Of a DNA stretch of 33,224 nt, positions 21,896-29,985 are shown one piece after another. The position numbers were made by a program, and so were the translations under genes. Position 1 is the first letter of the stretch. Each line of letters starts with the position of its first letter. Source of the DNA: Thermoplasmata archaeon (lineage in GTDB: Archaea > Thermoplasmatota > Thermoplasmata > Lutacidiplasmatales > UBA184); assembly GCA_027306505.1 (NCBI GenBank), contig DAHUZP010000035.1:1-33224 (forward strand). Direction: 5' to 3'. The notes beneath the pieces were generated by a model, which saw only the letters and a list, made by a program, of their open reading frames with translations, was not told the origin of the DNA and made no database searches.

Positions 21896-23785
21896 ATGCC
21901 GACCGAGGGGGCGATGGGCGCAGGGGGGCCCGTGGGCGGTGGGGGGAGCGCTCCCGCCGCGGGGAACGCGGCTTCAGGACCTAACGACCCGTGGGTCGCG
22001 CTGCGCGAGCAGGCGAGCGAAGCTCTCACCCACACGCTCCGCTCCCTCGGCTGGACCGGAACGAAGGAGGAGCTCGCCCGCGCGCTGGAGGTGGGGCCCG
22101 AGGGCAAGGCGGACCTCGCCCTGCCGCTCTTCCGGCTCGCGAAGCCGCTCGGGCGGAGACCGGAGGAGCTTGCGACGTCCGTGGCCGCCGCGATCCCCCC
22201 TTCCCCCGCCTTCGCCCAGGTGAGCGCGGTGGGAGGCTTCGTCAACTTCCACCTGGAGCCCCGGGCGTTCGCGCTCTCGACCCTTCGGGCGGTCCTGGGT
22301 GCCGAGGAGCACTACGGGGAGGGCGCCCCCAAGGAGGGGAAGGTCTGTGTGGAGCACACGAGCGCCAACCCGACCGGTCCCCTGCACGTCGGCCGCTCCC
22401 GCAACACGGTCATCGGGGACACGCTCGTACGGGTCCTCCGCGCGGCCGGGTGGAAGGTGACCTCCCAGTTCTACGTCGACGACGTCGGCCGGCAGGCCGC
22501 GATGCTGGTCTGGATCTGGTCGCGTGCGCCCTCCGACTGGCCCCAGGAGATCCGTGACGCCTCGCAGCTCCCCCCCGACGGTGCTCGTCCGAAGGACCTC
22601 AAGGCGGACCACTGGTACGGTCGCCCCTACCCCTCCACCGCGGCCTACGTGAAGGAGCACAAGGAGGCCGCCCGCTCCCTTGCGGACCTCACCGATCGGA
22701 TGGAGAGCGGCGCGCTTCCGAAGGAGGAGTACCGCCGGGTACCGCGGGAGATCCTCGAGGGGATCCTGAGCTCGCTGCGGCGCATGGGGGCCTCCTTCGA
22801 CGAGTTCGTCTGGGAGTCGGACTTCCTCTTCGATGGTTCCGTCGAGCGTGTGGCGGAGAAGGCGCGGACCTCTCCTCGCTACCGCCGGGCCGACGACGGG
22901 GCGGAGGCGGTGGACGGCAGCGACCTTGGGTTACCGAAAGACTCCCCGCTCGTCTACATGACCCGCTCGGACGGCACCTTCCTCTATCCCATCCGGGACG
23001 TGGCCTACCACCTGCAGAAGTTCTCCCGCTTCGACCGGGTCGTCGATGTCCTGGGAGAGGACCACAAGCTCCACGCGAGGGGCCTCATGGCCCTCCTGGA
23101 CGCCGCCGGGGAGAAGCGCCGACCGGAGGTGCTCACCTACGGGTTCATCAACCTCCCCGAGGGGCGCATGACCACCCGCGGCGGTCGGGTAGTGAACCTG
23201 GACCAGGTGTTGGACGAGGCCCGTGACCGGGCGGTGGAGGAGGTCCGCAAGCGTCGGCATGACCTGGCGGAGGAGGAGGTGCAGAGGATCGCGGAGAGCG
23301 TCGGCAGCGGCGCTGTCCGCTTCCATCTCCTGCGCGTCCAGCCGGAGAAGCCGATCGTCTTCCGGTGGGAGGAGGCCCTCTCCTTCGAGGGGAAGAGCGC
23401 GCCCTTCGTCCAGTACGCCCATGCCCGGGCGTCGAGCCTGCTGCGGAAGGCGCAGGGCTCGGACGACGGTCCCATGGCCCGGCCTGCTCCCCCCAGCGCG
23501 GCGGACCTCCCTCCCGAGCTCCACCCGAAGGAGCTCGCGCTCCTCCGCTCGTTGAGCGAGCTCCCCGGGCTCGTGGAGAAGGTCTCCGAGGGACGCTCGG
23601 TCCACCTTCTCGCGCTCTACGCCCACGAGGTGGCCGAGCGCCTGAACGAGTTCTACCAGGAGCTTCGCGTGCTCAACAGCGAGCCCCCGGTCCGGTCGTT
23701 CCGGATCTCCCTGGTCGCCGCGACCCGGCAGGTGCTCTCGAACGTCCTGGGGCTCATCGGCGTCGAGCCCCTGGAGCGGATGTGA
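21896..23785 (+). CDS. argS: Arginyl-tRNA synthetase
   Basis: This 629-residue class I synthetase charges tRNA-Arg with arginine. The N-terminal add-1 domain (about 30-120) recognises the tRNA D-loop. The catalytic Rossmann fold begins with CVEHTSANPTGPLHVGRSRN, where HVGR (His164) is the HIGH motif. The YVDDVGRQ segment follows, and the second signature is MTTRGGRVVNLDQVLDEA (from 425), the degenerate KMSKS region typical of ArgRS. The C-terminal anticodon-binding domain (about 500-629) is intact and ends in VLSNVLGLIGVEPLERM, the usual ArgRS end. The first 28 residues are Gly/Pro/Ala-rich and not part of the family. Its stop overlaps the GTG start of the next gene, so translation is probably coupled to isopentenyl phosphate kinase. 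Confidence 0.95.
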   Translation: MPTEGAMGAGGPVGGGGSAPAAGNAASGPNDPWVALREQASEALTHTLRSLGWTGTKEELARALEVGPEGKADLALPLFRLAKPLGRRPEELATSVAAAIPPSPAFAQVSAVGGFVNFHLEPRAFALSTLRAVLGAEEHYGEGAPKEGKVCVEHTSANPTGPLHVGRSRNTVIGDTLVRVLRAAGWKVTSQFYVDDVGRQAAMLVWIWSRAPSDWPQEIRDASQLPPDGARPKDLKADHWYGRPYPSTAAYVKEHKEAARSLADLTDRMESGALPKEEYRRVPREILEGILSSLRRMGASFDEFVWESDFLFDGSVERVAEKARTSPRYRRADDGAEAVDGSDLGLPKDSPLVYMTRSDGTFLYPIRDVAYHLQKFSRFDRVVDVLGEDHKLHARGLMALLDAAGEKRRPEVLTYGFINLPEGRMTTRGGRVVNLDQVLDEARDRAVEEVRKRRHDLAEEEVQRIAESVGSGAVRFHLLRVQPEKPIVFRWEEALSFEGKSAPFVQYAHARASSLLRKAQGSDDGPMARPAPPSAADLPPELHPKELALLRSLSELPGLVEKVSEGRSVHLLALYAHEVAERLNEFYQELRVLNSEPPVRSFRISLVAATRQVLSNVLGLIGVEPLERM

Positions 23786-24624
23786 CGGGCTCCCCCTCCC
23801 CGGCGGGGATCGTCGTCGTCAAGCTGGGCGGCAGCGTCCTCACCCGCAAGAGCGAGGAGTTCCACCTGCGCCCGAAGGTCCTCCAGCGCCTCGCGGAGGA
23901 GGTGGGGGACGGCTACGAGGCCGGGAGGCGCCCGGTCGTGGTCATCCACGGCGCGGGCTCCTTCGCCCACCCCACCGCGAAGGCCTGGGGCCTCTCCCGT
24001 CCCCCGCCCGGCCGGGCGGACCGTGAGCGGGGAGCCGCCCTCACGGCCTACGGCGTCCGCCGCCTGCACCTCCGGGTCCTGAGGGCTCTCCTCGATGCGG
24101 GGGTCCCCGCCCGTTCGCTCCCCGCCTTCCCGACGATGGTGAACCGGGAAGGGAAGCTCTCGAGGTTCTCGGTGGAGCCCTTCCAGGAGGTGCTCCTCGC
24201 CGGAGGCGTCCCGGTGACCTTCGGGGACGTGGTGCTCGATCCCGTCTGGGGCTCCTCGATCCTCTCCGGGGACACCCTCGCGGTCGCGCTCGCCCGCGAC
24301 CTTCCCTCCTCCCGGGTCCTTTTCGTGAGCGACGTGGACGGGGTCCTCGTCGCGGACGCCAAGGGTGAACGGTCGGTCCTGCCCCGGTTGGGGGCGACCA
24401 TGCCCGCCTCCCTGGTCCCCGCCCCGGACCGGCCCGACGTGACCGGAGGCATCCGGGGCAAAGTGGAGGCGATGCTCTCGATCGCCGCCGCTGGCTCCCG
24501 CGCAGGGCTTATTAGCGGCCTCTCGCATGGTCGTCTCTCTCGTGCGATCCGGGGAGAGGACGTTCATGGCACCTGGACAGCCCCCCTCCACTCCGGGGGA
24601 GGGGACCCTCCCGCCCCACGCTGA
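23782..24624 (+). CDS. ipk: Isopentenyl phosphate kinase
   Basis: This 280-residue amino acid kinase-fold enzyme phosphorylates isopentenyl phosphate to isopentenyl diphosphate with ATP in the archaeal mevalonate pathway. Motifs are VVVKLGGSVLTRK at the N-terminus (Lys14), VVIHGAGSFAHPTAKAWG with the His of FxHP (His63) at the catalytic position, then ILSGDTLAVALA, VLFVSDVDGVLV and DVTGGIRGKVEAML, all typical of the family. GTG 23782 overlaps the ArgS stop (GTGA). The C-terminus runs 59 nt into the next gene if that starts at 24566. Adjacent to type 2 IPP isomerase, it gives the last two steps to DMAPP. Confidence 0.93.
   Translation: MTGSPSPAGIVVVKLGGSVLTRKSEEFHLRPKVLQRLAEEVGDGYEAGRRPVVVIHGAGSFAHPTAKAWGLSRPPPGRADRERGAALTAYGVRRLHLRVLRALLDAGVPARSLPAFPTMVNREGKLSRFSVEPFQEVLLAGGVPVTFGDVVLDPVWGSSILSGDTLAVALARDLPSSRVLFVSDVDGVLVADAKGERSVLPRLGATMPASLVPAPDRPDVTGGIRGKVEAMLSIAAAGSRAGLISGLSHGRLSRAIRGEDVHGTWTAPLHSGGGDPPAPR
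24508..24515 (+). promoter_or_regulatory. TATA-like box of the IPP isomerase gene, inside the kinase gene
   Basis: CTTATTAG lies within the coding sequence of isopentenyl phosphate kinase. It predicts a transcription start near 24538, which favours ATG 24566 over ATG 24527 for the isomerase. If used, it lets the isomerase be made independently of the ArgS-kinase transcript. Confidence 0.4.
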
Positions 24625-25723
24625 GGGCGACGCGGAGACCGCGCAGTTCCACCGCGACGTGGTGACGCACCGCAAGGCGGAGCACGTCCAGATCGTCCTC
24701 GGGAAGGAGGACGTCGAGAGCTCCTACCGGTTCTGGTCGGACATCGAGCTCGTGCACAACTCCCTCCCCGAGGTCGACTACGACGAGATCGACACCCGGG
24801 TGAAGTTCCTGGGGAAGGAGCTCGCCTTCCCGCTCGTGATCACCGGAATGACCGGCGGCTACCCCGGGGCGACATTCATCAACCGGAACCTGGCCCGCGC
24901 GGCGGCGGAGCTCCACATCGCCTTCGGCGTGGGGAGCGAACGCGCGGCGATCGTCAAAGGCGCCTTCCCCGAGAGCTACGCCTGCGCGAAGGAGTACGAC
25001 GCCCCGCTCAAGATCGCGAACATCGGCGCGCCCCAGACGATCCCGCAGGCCCCCGGGGAGAAGGTGGTCGGGATCGAGGAGGCCCGCAGAGCGATGGAGC
25101 TCATCGACGCGAACGTGCTCGCGATCCACCTCAACCCCCTCCAGGAGCGTATCCAGCCCGAGGGCGACCGCAACGCGAAGGGCTCGCTCGCCCAGATCGC
25201 GAAGATGTCGAGGAACTTCCCCGTGCTCGCGAAGGAGACGGGGGCCGGCATCAGCCGCGAGGTGGCCCTGCGACTGCGACGGGCGGGGGTGAAGGCCTTC
25301 GACATCAGCGGCCGCGGCGGGACCTCCTTCGCCGCGGTGGAGTACCACCGGGCCGTCAAGCAGGGCGCGAAGCGCCAGATCCGTCTTGGGAAGACCTTCT
25401 GGGACTGGGGGATCCCCGCGCCGGTGAGCCTGCGCGAGGTCCTTCCCCTCAAGCTCCCCGTCATCGCGAGCGGAGGCATCCGCAGCGGGCTCGACGCGGC
25501 CCGGGCGATCGCCATGGGCGCGAGCGCCGTCGGCTTCGCCGGGGGCATCCTGAAGGCGGCCGCGACCGGCTATCCCGAGACCCTGGAGGAGCTCCGGCTC
25601 TTCGAAGAGGAACTGCGCACCGCGATGTTCTTGACCGGGGCCGCGAACGTCGCCCAGCTGCGCAAGGTCCGCAAGGTCATCACCGGCCGGACCGCGGAGT
25701 GGACGCGCGGTCGCGCGGCCTAG
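24566..25723 (+). CDS. fni: Type 2 isopentenyl-diphosphate delta-isomerase (FMN-dependent)
   Basis: This 385-residue FMN- and NAD(P)H-dependent enzyme interconverts IPP and DMAPP. The TIM-barrel motifs run in order: HRKAEHVQIVL (substrate-side His/Arg/Lys), FPLVITGMTGGYPGA, IANIGAPQ, LAIHLNPLQERIQPEGD, VLAKETGAGIS, DISGRGGTSFAAVE (FMN phosphate) and ASGGIRSGLDAARAIAMGAS. The start at ATG 24566 follows GGGGAGAGGACGTTC; ATG 24527 would add 13 residues outside the family. The gene overlaps the end of the kinase gene. Bacterial homologues exist, but next to IPK it is the standard archaeal arrangement for making isoprenoid membrane lipids. Confidence 0.95.
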   Translation: MAPGQPPSTPGEGTLPPHAEGDAETAQFHRDVVTHRKAEHVQIVLGKEDVESSYRFWSDIELVHNSLPEVDYDEIDTRVKFLGKELAFPLVITGMTGGYPGATFINRNLARAAAELHIAFGVGSERAAIVKGAFPESYACAKEYDAPLKIANIGAPQTIPQAPGEKVVGIEEARRAMELIDANVLAIHLNPLQERIQPEGDRNAKGSLAQIAKMSRNFPVLAKETGAGISREVALRLRRAGVKAFDISGRGGTSFAAVEYHRAVKQGAKRQIRLGKTFWDWGIPAPVSLREVLPLKLPVIASGGIRSGLDAARAIAMGASAVGFAGGILKAAATGYPETLEELRLFEEELRTAMFLTGAANVAQLRKVRKVITGRTAEWTRGRAA

Positions 25724-25738
25724 GGCGGAGCTCGGCGG

Positions 25739-27364
25739 ATGGGAGAGGGCGAGGGCGCCCCGCCGGAGGAGACCCCCCTCTACCTGCCGCCGGCCGGCGA
25801 AGGCCGCCGAAAAGGCTCCAACGCCCGCTCCGACGAGGTCCAGAAGCGAAAGCTCGCGCTCGCCCGCACCGGTCACTGGAAGGACCTGCCGACGAACCCC
25901 GACCTCCTCGCTCGCCTCCCCCCGGAGGAGCGGGAGGCGGCCCGGGCCTCCCTGCGGCTCAAGCCGACCCGTACCCTCTCGGGCGTGAGCGTGGTCGCGG
26001 TCATGACCTCGCCCTGGAGGTGCCCGCACGGGAAGTGCACCTACTGTCCGGGCGGACCGGAGCTCGGCACGCCGCAGAGCTACACGGGGGAGGAGCCCTC
26101 CGCCCTCCGGGGGGCCCAGTTCGGCTACGACCCGTACCGGATCACGCAGCACCGGCTCCAGGCCCTCGAAGAGATCGGGCACAGCGTGAGCAAGGTCGAG
26201 GTGATCCTGATGGGAGGGACCTTCAGCTCCCGCCCCTCCGACTGGCAGGAGTCTACGATCCGTCGCACCTTCGACGCGCTCAACGGCGAGCCCGCGGGCC
26301 CCGGGGCCTCTTCGCTGGAGGAGGCCCACCGGCGGAACGAGACCGCCCGGTCCCGGTGCGTGGGCCTGACCGTGGAGACGCGGCCCGACCAGGCCTCCAT
26401 GGAACAGCTCCTCCAGCTGGTCCGCTGGGGGGTGACCCGCGTCGAGTTCGGCGTCGAGTCGCTGCGCGACGAGGTCCTGGACCACGTCCACCGGGCCCAC
26501 CAAGTCCAGGACGTGGTCGACGCGACCTCCCGGGCGAGGGAGCTCGGGCTCAAGGTGGGCTACCACATGATGCCCGGCCTCCCCGGGACCGATCCCGCAA
26601 AGGACGTGGAGGACCTCGCCCGGCTCTGTCGAGACCCGGACCTCCAGCCGGACATGCTCAAGATCTACCCATGCCTCGTCATCGCCGGCACCGGGCTCCA
26701 CGAGGAGTGGAAGGCCGGTCGGTTCGAGCCCTACGACGCGGAGACCGCCGCCGAGGTGATCGCACGGGCGAAGGCGCTCCTGCCCCGGACCGTACGCATC
26801 CAGCGGGTCCAGCGCGACATCCCGGCCCGGCTCATCGCCGCAGGGGTGCGCAAGAGCAACCTCCGGCAGCTCGCGCTCCAGAAGCTCGCCGCGAAGGGTC
26901 AGAGCTGCCCTTGTCTCCGCTGCCGCGAGATCGGGCGCAAGGCCGCCTCCCGTCCGGGCATCCGTTGGGAGGTCGTGCGGACCGCGTACCCCGCGGCGGG
27001 GGGGAAGGAGGTCTTCTTCTCGCTAGAGGACCGGGAGACGGATGCTCTCGCAGGGTTCCTGCGCCTGCGCTTCCCCCGGGGTGACCTCCCCCAGGGGCTG
27101 CACGACCCGGTGATCCGGGAGCTCAAGGTGCTGGGCACCGAGGTCCCGGTCGAGGGCACCGCGGGGTCCGAAGGTGAGGTCCAGCATCGCGGGCTCGGCC
27201 GAAAGCTGGTCCGCCTCGCCGAGGACGAAGCACGCGCGGACGGCGCCCGACGGCTCTTCGTGATCTCGGCCGTGGGGACCCGTGGGTACTACGCGAAGCT
27301 CGGGTTCGTACCGGAGGGGCCGTGGATGGCGATGCCCCTGCCCTCGGGGTCCGCGGGGAACTGA
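25739..27364 (+). CDS. elp3: Elp3-family tRNA U34 carboxymethyl synthase (radical SAM + GNAT)
   Basis: This 541-residue archaeal Elp3 modifies uridine 34 of tRNA anticodons using acetyl-CoA and radical SAM chemistry. The N-terminal basic segment (about 25-80) binds tRNA. The radical SAM core carries Cys95-x4-Cys100-x2-Cys103 (CPHGKCTYCPGG), then VEVILMGGTFSS, LTVETRPDQ and HMMPGLPGTDPAKD. A zinc-type CPCLRC sits near 395. The C-terminal GNAT domain (about 410-540) has the acetyl-CoA loop QHRGLGRKLVRLAEDEA and GTRGYYAKLGF. All catalytic motifs appear intact and length is normal. ATG 25739 lies 15 nt after the isomerase stop, so it may share that transcript. Confidence 0.95.
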   Translation: MGEGEGAPPEETPLYLPPAGEGRRKGSNARSDEVQKRKLALARTGHWKDLPTNPDLLARLPPEEREAARASLRLKPTRTLSGVSVVAVMTSPWRCPHGKCTYCPGGPELGTPQSYTGEEPSALRGAQFGYDPYRITQHRLQALEEIGHSVSKVEVILMGGTFSSRPSDWQESTIRRTFDALNGEPAGPGASSLEEAHRRNETARSRCVGLTVETRPDQASMEQLLQLVRWGVTRVEFGVESLRDEVLDHVHRAHQVQDVVDATSRARELGLKVGYHMMPGLPGTDPAKDVEDLARLCRDPDLQPDMLKIYPCLVIAGTGLHEEWKAGRFEPYDAETAAEVIARAKALLPRTVRIQRVQRDIPARLIAAGVRKSNLRQLALQKLAAKGQSCPCLRCREIGRKAASRPGIRWEVVRTAYPAAGGKEVFFSLEDRETDALAGFLRLRFPRGDLPQGLHDPVIRELKVLGTEVPVEGTAGSEGEVQHRGLGRKLVRLAEDEARADGARRLFVISAVGTRGYYAKLGFVPEGPWMAMPLPSGSAGN

Positions 27365-27392
27365 GGCCCCCCGCATCGACGAGCGGAGGAAG

Positions 27393-28010
27393 ATGGGCCG
27401 TTTCCAGGAGGGCGTGTGGGACGCGGAGCTCCACGCCGCCCGCCGACGCCGCGAGCAGCGGCCGCGGCTCTCGCCGTGGGCCTTACTCGCGGTCGTCCTC
27501 GCGGCGGTGGCCCTCGTCGTGGGCCTCTATGCCGCTGACCCGTCGATCTTCTCGCTCCACGGCGCGGCTACCGGGAACCCGAGCTACCAGGTGATCTGGA
27601 CGGCGGATGGCACCGCGCACGTGGGAGGCGCCTACCTCGTCAATCTGACCTTCCGCGTCCCCTCAGGGCTCACGACGGGGATCACGGGGCTCGATCTCAG
27701 AAGCAACGGGACCGCCCTCGCCACCGGCCTCGTCCCCGGTGACTGCACGGGAGCGACGCCCTTCGCGACCTGCCTCGGACTCCTGCAGAACCTCTCCGGC
27801 TGGGTCGCCTTGCTCCTGACGCTCGGAGGCGATGTCCTTGCGACCTACCCGGTCTCCCCCGGGTCGACCGAGTGGTCCGACCCTAACGTGTTCTTCGTTG
27901 ACGCGGGCTCGCTCGCCCTGGTCGCTCCGAGCACGCTCGCCTCTCCTTCCGACACGCTCGAGGCCTTCGGCACCGCTTCCCCGAGCGTGAGCGGCTCGGT
28001 CACGCTGTAG
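27393..28010 (+). CDS. Membrane-anchored extracytoplasmic protein, unknown function
   Basis: The 205 residues have no recognised family. A basic N-terminus (RRRREQRPR, residues 17-25) precedes one transmembrane helix (about 28-48, WALLAVVLAAVALVVGLYAA). The remaining 155 residues are predicted outside and Ser/Thr/Gly-rich with beta-strand character: YQVIWTADGTAHVGGAYLVN and LTFRVPSGLTTGITGLDL. There are three or more N-glycosylation sequons and a Cys pair (CTGATPFATC) that may form a disulfide. ATG 27393 has GGAGGA just upstream and lies 28 nt after Elp3. The open frame continues back to 27282 inside Elp3, but without family support. It is probably an anchored cell-surface protein in an archaeon with S-layer-like glycoproteins. 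Confidence 0.75.
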   Translation: MGRFQEGVWDAELHAARRRREQRPRLSPWALLAVVLAAVALVVGLYAADPSIFSLHGAATGNPSYQVIWTADGTAHVGGAYLVNLTFRVPSGLTTGITGLDLRSNGTALATGLVPGDCTGATPFATCLGLLQNLSGWVALLLTLGGDVLATYPVSPGSTEWSDPNVFFVDAGSLALVAPSTLASPSDTLEAFGTASPSVSGSVTL

Positions 28011-28076
28011 GGCCTCCCGTGGGGGATCGGCCGGGGCTGTCGGAAGGTCTATCACCCTATCGGAGGTCGGGCGGGC

Positions 28077-28661
28077 GTGGACACCCTGGAGGAGATCCGC
28101 CGACGCCGCCTTGCCCTCGGCATCCCGGTGCGCGAGCTGGCCCGGGCGGTGGGCCGCTCGGTCGCGACCATCTCGCGGGTGGAGCGTGGACGCATCCGTC
28201 CCTCCTACGAGCTCGCCCAGGCGATCTTCCGCTTCCTCGAGTCGAAGGAAGGAGAGGCGAACCCCCACCTGCTCGCTCGCGACGTGATGAACCCCGGGGT
28301 CACGACGTTGGACGGAGGCACGACGCTCGCGGCGGCCGGAGCGCTCATGGAGCGCCACGGCTTCTCCCAGATCCCCGTGCTGGACGACGGCAAGATCACC
28401 GGGGGGCTCTCCGAGACCGCCTTGCTGAAGGCCCTGGCCGAGCCCTCGCACCGCCGCTCGCGGGTCCGCGACGTCCAGGAACCGGGCTATCCACAGGTCG
28501 GGGAGGAGTTCCCCGCGGACCTGCTCGCGACGCTCCTCACCCGGTACCCGGCCGTCCTGGTCATGCAGCGAGGGGAGCTCCGCGGCATCGTGACCAAGAC
28601 CGACCTCATCCGGGGGCTCCGACACTCGAGCCTGCGCCGCAAGGTCCCGGTCCAGGACTGA
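28077..28661 (+). CDS. HTH-CBS transcriptional regulator
   Basis: This 194-residue protein has an N-terminal XRE-type helix-turn-helix (about 1-55, IPVRELARAVGRSVATISRV being the HTH core) and two CBS motifs (about 65-115 and 128-185; MNPGVTTLDGGTTLAAAGAL, IPVLDDGKITGGLSE, GELRGIVTKTDLIRGL). CBS pairs bind adenosine nucleotides such as AMP, ATP or SAM, so DNA binding may respond to energy or methyl-donor status. This HTH-CBS architecture is common in archaea. GTG 28077 has GGAGGT upstream. It is convergent with the P1 peptidase gene (7 bp between stops). Its targets are not evident from the window. Confidence 0.88.
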   Translation: MDTLEEIRRRRLALGIPVRELARAVGRSVATISRVERGRIRPSYELAQAIFRFLESKEGEANPHLLARDVMNPGVTTLDGGTTLAAAGALMERHGFSQIPVLDDGKITGGLSETALLKALAEPSHRRSRVRDVQEPGYPQVGEEFPADLLATLLTRYPAVLVMQRGELRGIVTKTDLIRGLRHSSLRRKVPVQD

Positions 28662-28668
28662 GACGGGC

Positions 28669-29799
28669 CTAGCCCACGACGCTGCCGGCCTTCCGGTCCT
28701 CCCCACCGCCCGCGTTCACGGGCGGGGAGAGGAGGTCGGAGGCGGAGGGGTGCATCGGGGTGCTTCGCGCGGAGAGGACCGCGTCCAGGATGGCTTCGAC
28801 AACGACCTGGGAAGCGTGGGCCCCTACGAGGTCCGCGAGCGCCCCCGCATAGGGCTCTCCTCCCTTGCCCGGCCAGGGGTCGCCCTTCTGCTCCGGGCTC
28901 GTCGAGACCACGAAGACGGTGTCGCCGTCCGTCGCACTGTGCGAGGGGACCACCGCCCTCGCGAAACCATCGTGACAGGCCTGGGCCACGCGGAGCATGT
29001 CCCTCCGGGAGAGGGCGAGGTCCGTCGCGACGATCGCGAGGGTCGTCCCCCGCGGAGGGGAGGCTGCAGGGAACCTGCGAAGCGAGCGGAACATGTCGTC
29101 GGTGTCGGCGAAGCCACCGTGAGGCAAGCGCGCGCCCGCGAGGACGCGACCGGTTGAGGGATCCACCACGTTCCCCACCGCGTTGACCGCGACGAGGGCT
29201 CCCAGCGTGCCTTTCCCCGGCAGTCGACGCGCGGAGGAGCCCACTCCGCCCTTCATCGCCCGGTCCCGTCCGAGGAACTTCCCGACGACCGCTCCGGTTC
29301 CCGCGCCCTCGCTCCCGGAGGCGACCTCCCGCCGGTCGGCGGCCTTCGCCGCTCGATACCCGAGCCTCGAATAGTCCTCGCTCAAGCGGCGGTGCCGGGG
29401 GAGGTCGAAGAGCACCGCTCCTGAGATCCCGACCAAGCGGTCGTAGGAGCCGAAGACCGGGAACCCTCCGCCCTGCTCGAGGACCCGTCGCCGGATCCCC
29501 TGCGCCGCGTCCATGCCGAAGAGGCTGCCCCCGCTGAGGAAGAGCGCGCTGAGGACCCCGAAGCAACTGGTCGGACCGAGCCCGTCCGTGTGGTAGGTCC
29601 CGGGGGCACCCCCCCTGATCTCCACCGCCCCTCGGGCGGAGCGGGGAAAGAGGACCGCCGTCACCCCGGTCGTCCGCGCATCGTCTTGGGAGTGGCCGAC
29701 GAGAAGACCCGGGACCGCGGTGAGCGACCGCGACGCAGAGCGCGTTGGAGAGCGCGACCGCGCTCGCGTCCTGACCCCTGATCTCCCGCGCTTCTCCAT
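28669..29799 (-). CDS. P1-family peptidase (DmpA/BapA-type Ntn hydrolase)
   Basis: These 376 residues match P1 (peptidase S58) proteins, which self-cleave to expose an N-terminal Ser or Thr and then act as aminopeptidases, D-esterases or beta-peptidases. VPGLLVGHSQDDARTTGVTA opens the fold. GTYHTDGLGPTSCFGVLSAL, GTLGALVAVNAVGNVVDPST, and RGTTLAIVATDLALSRRDML with CHDGFARAVVPSHSATDGDT after it are conserved; the Thr of the RGT-T junction is the likely new N-terminus. No signal peptide, so cytoplasmic. ATG 29799 lies exactly about 26 nt from a TTTTACG box (leaderless); the GTG at 29811 is inside the spacer. The natural substrate is unknown. Confidence 0.88.
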   Translation of the reverse strand: MEKRGRSGVRTRARSRSPTRSASRSLTAVPGLLVGHSQDDARTTGVTAVLFPRSARGAVEIRGGAPGTYHTDGLGPTSCFGVLSALFLSGGSLFGMDAAQGIRRRVLEQGGGFPVFGSYDRLVGISGAVLFDLPRHRRLSEDYSRLGYRAAKAADRREVASGSEGAGTGAVVGKFLGRDRAMKGGVGSSARRLPGKGTLGALVAVNAVGNVVDPSTGRVLAGARLPHGGFADTDDMFRSLRRFPAASPPRGTTLAIVATDLALSRRDMLRVAQACHDGFARAVVPSHSATDGDTVFVVSTSPEQKGDPWPGKGGEPYAGALADLVGAHASQVVVEAILDAVLSARSTPMHPSASDLLSPPVNAGGGEDRKAGSVVG

Positions 29800-29821
29800 C
29801 GGCCGCCCCACCGCAAGCGGC

Positions 29822-29828
29822 GTAAAAG
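29822..29828 (-). promoter_or_regulatory. TATA-like box of the P1 peptidase gene
   Basis: TTTTACG on the minus strand, in GC-rich surroundings, is centred 26 nt ahead of ATG 29799. This supports a leaderless transcript and fixes the start. Confidence 0.5.
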
Positions 29829-29917
29829 GCAGGCGGAGAGCTTGGCCCCAGGACCGACGGGAGCCTCACCATGCGGACCCCCCGGGAGGTGGAGAGGGCC
29901 CCTCCGTGCTTATCATA

Positions 29918-29927
29918 GGTTAAAATT
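29918..29927 (+). promoter_or_regulatory. TATA box of the large surface protein gene
   Basis: GGTTAAAATT is one of the most AT-rich patches in the window and is placed to start transcription near 29949, about 37 nt before ATG 29986. It forms a divergent pair with the P1 peptidase promoter. Confidence 0.55.
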
Positions 29928-29985
29928 CGGGTGGCCGCGTGCTCCACGGGAGGGAGAAGGCCGCTCGCCCTCGGCACGTCAGTCC

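Noticed and set aside
24512-26701. 729-codon minus-strand frame antisense to the isomerase and Elp3
   Set aside because: Both opposite genes are certain core enzymes, and this frame has no domain and His/Arg/Gly/Leu-rich shadow composition.
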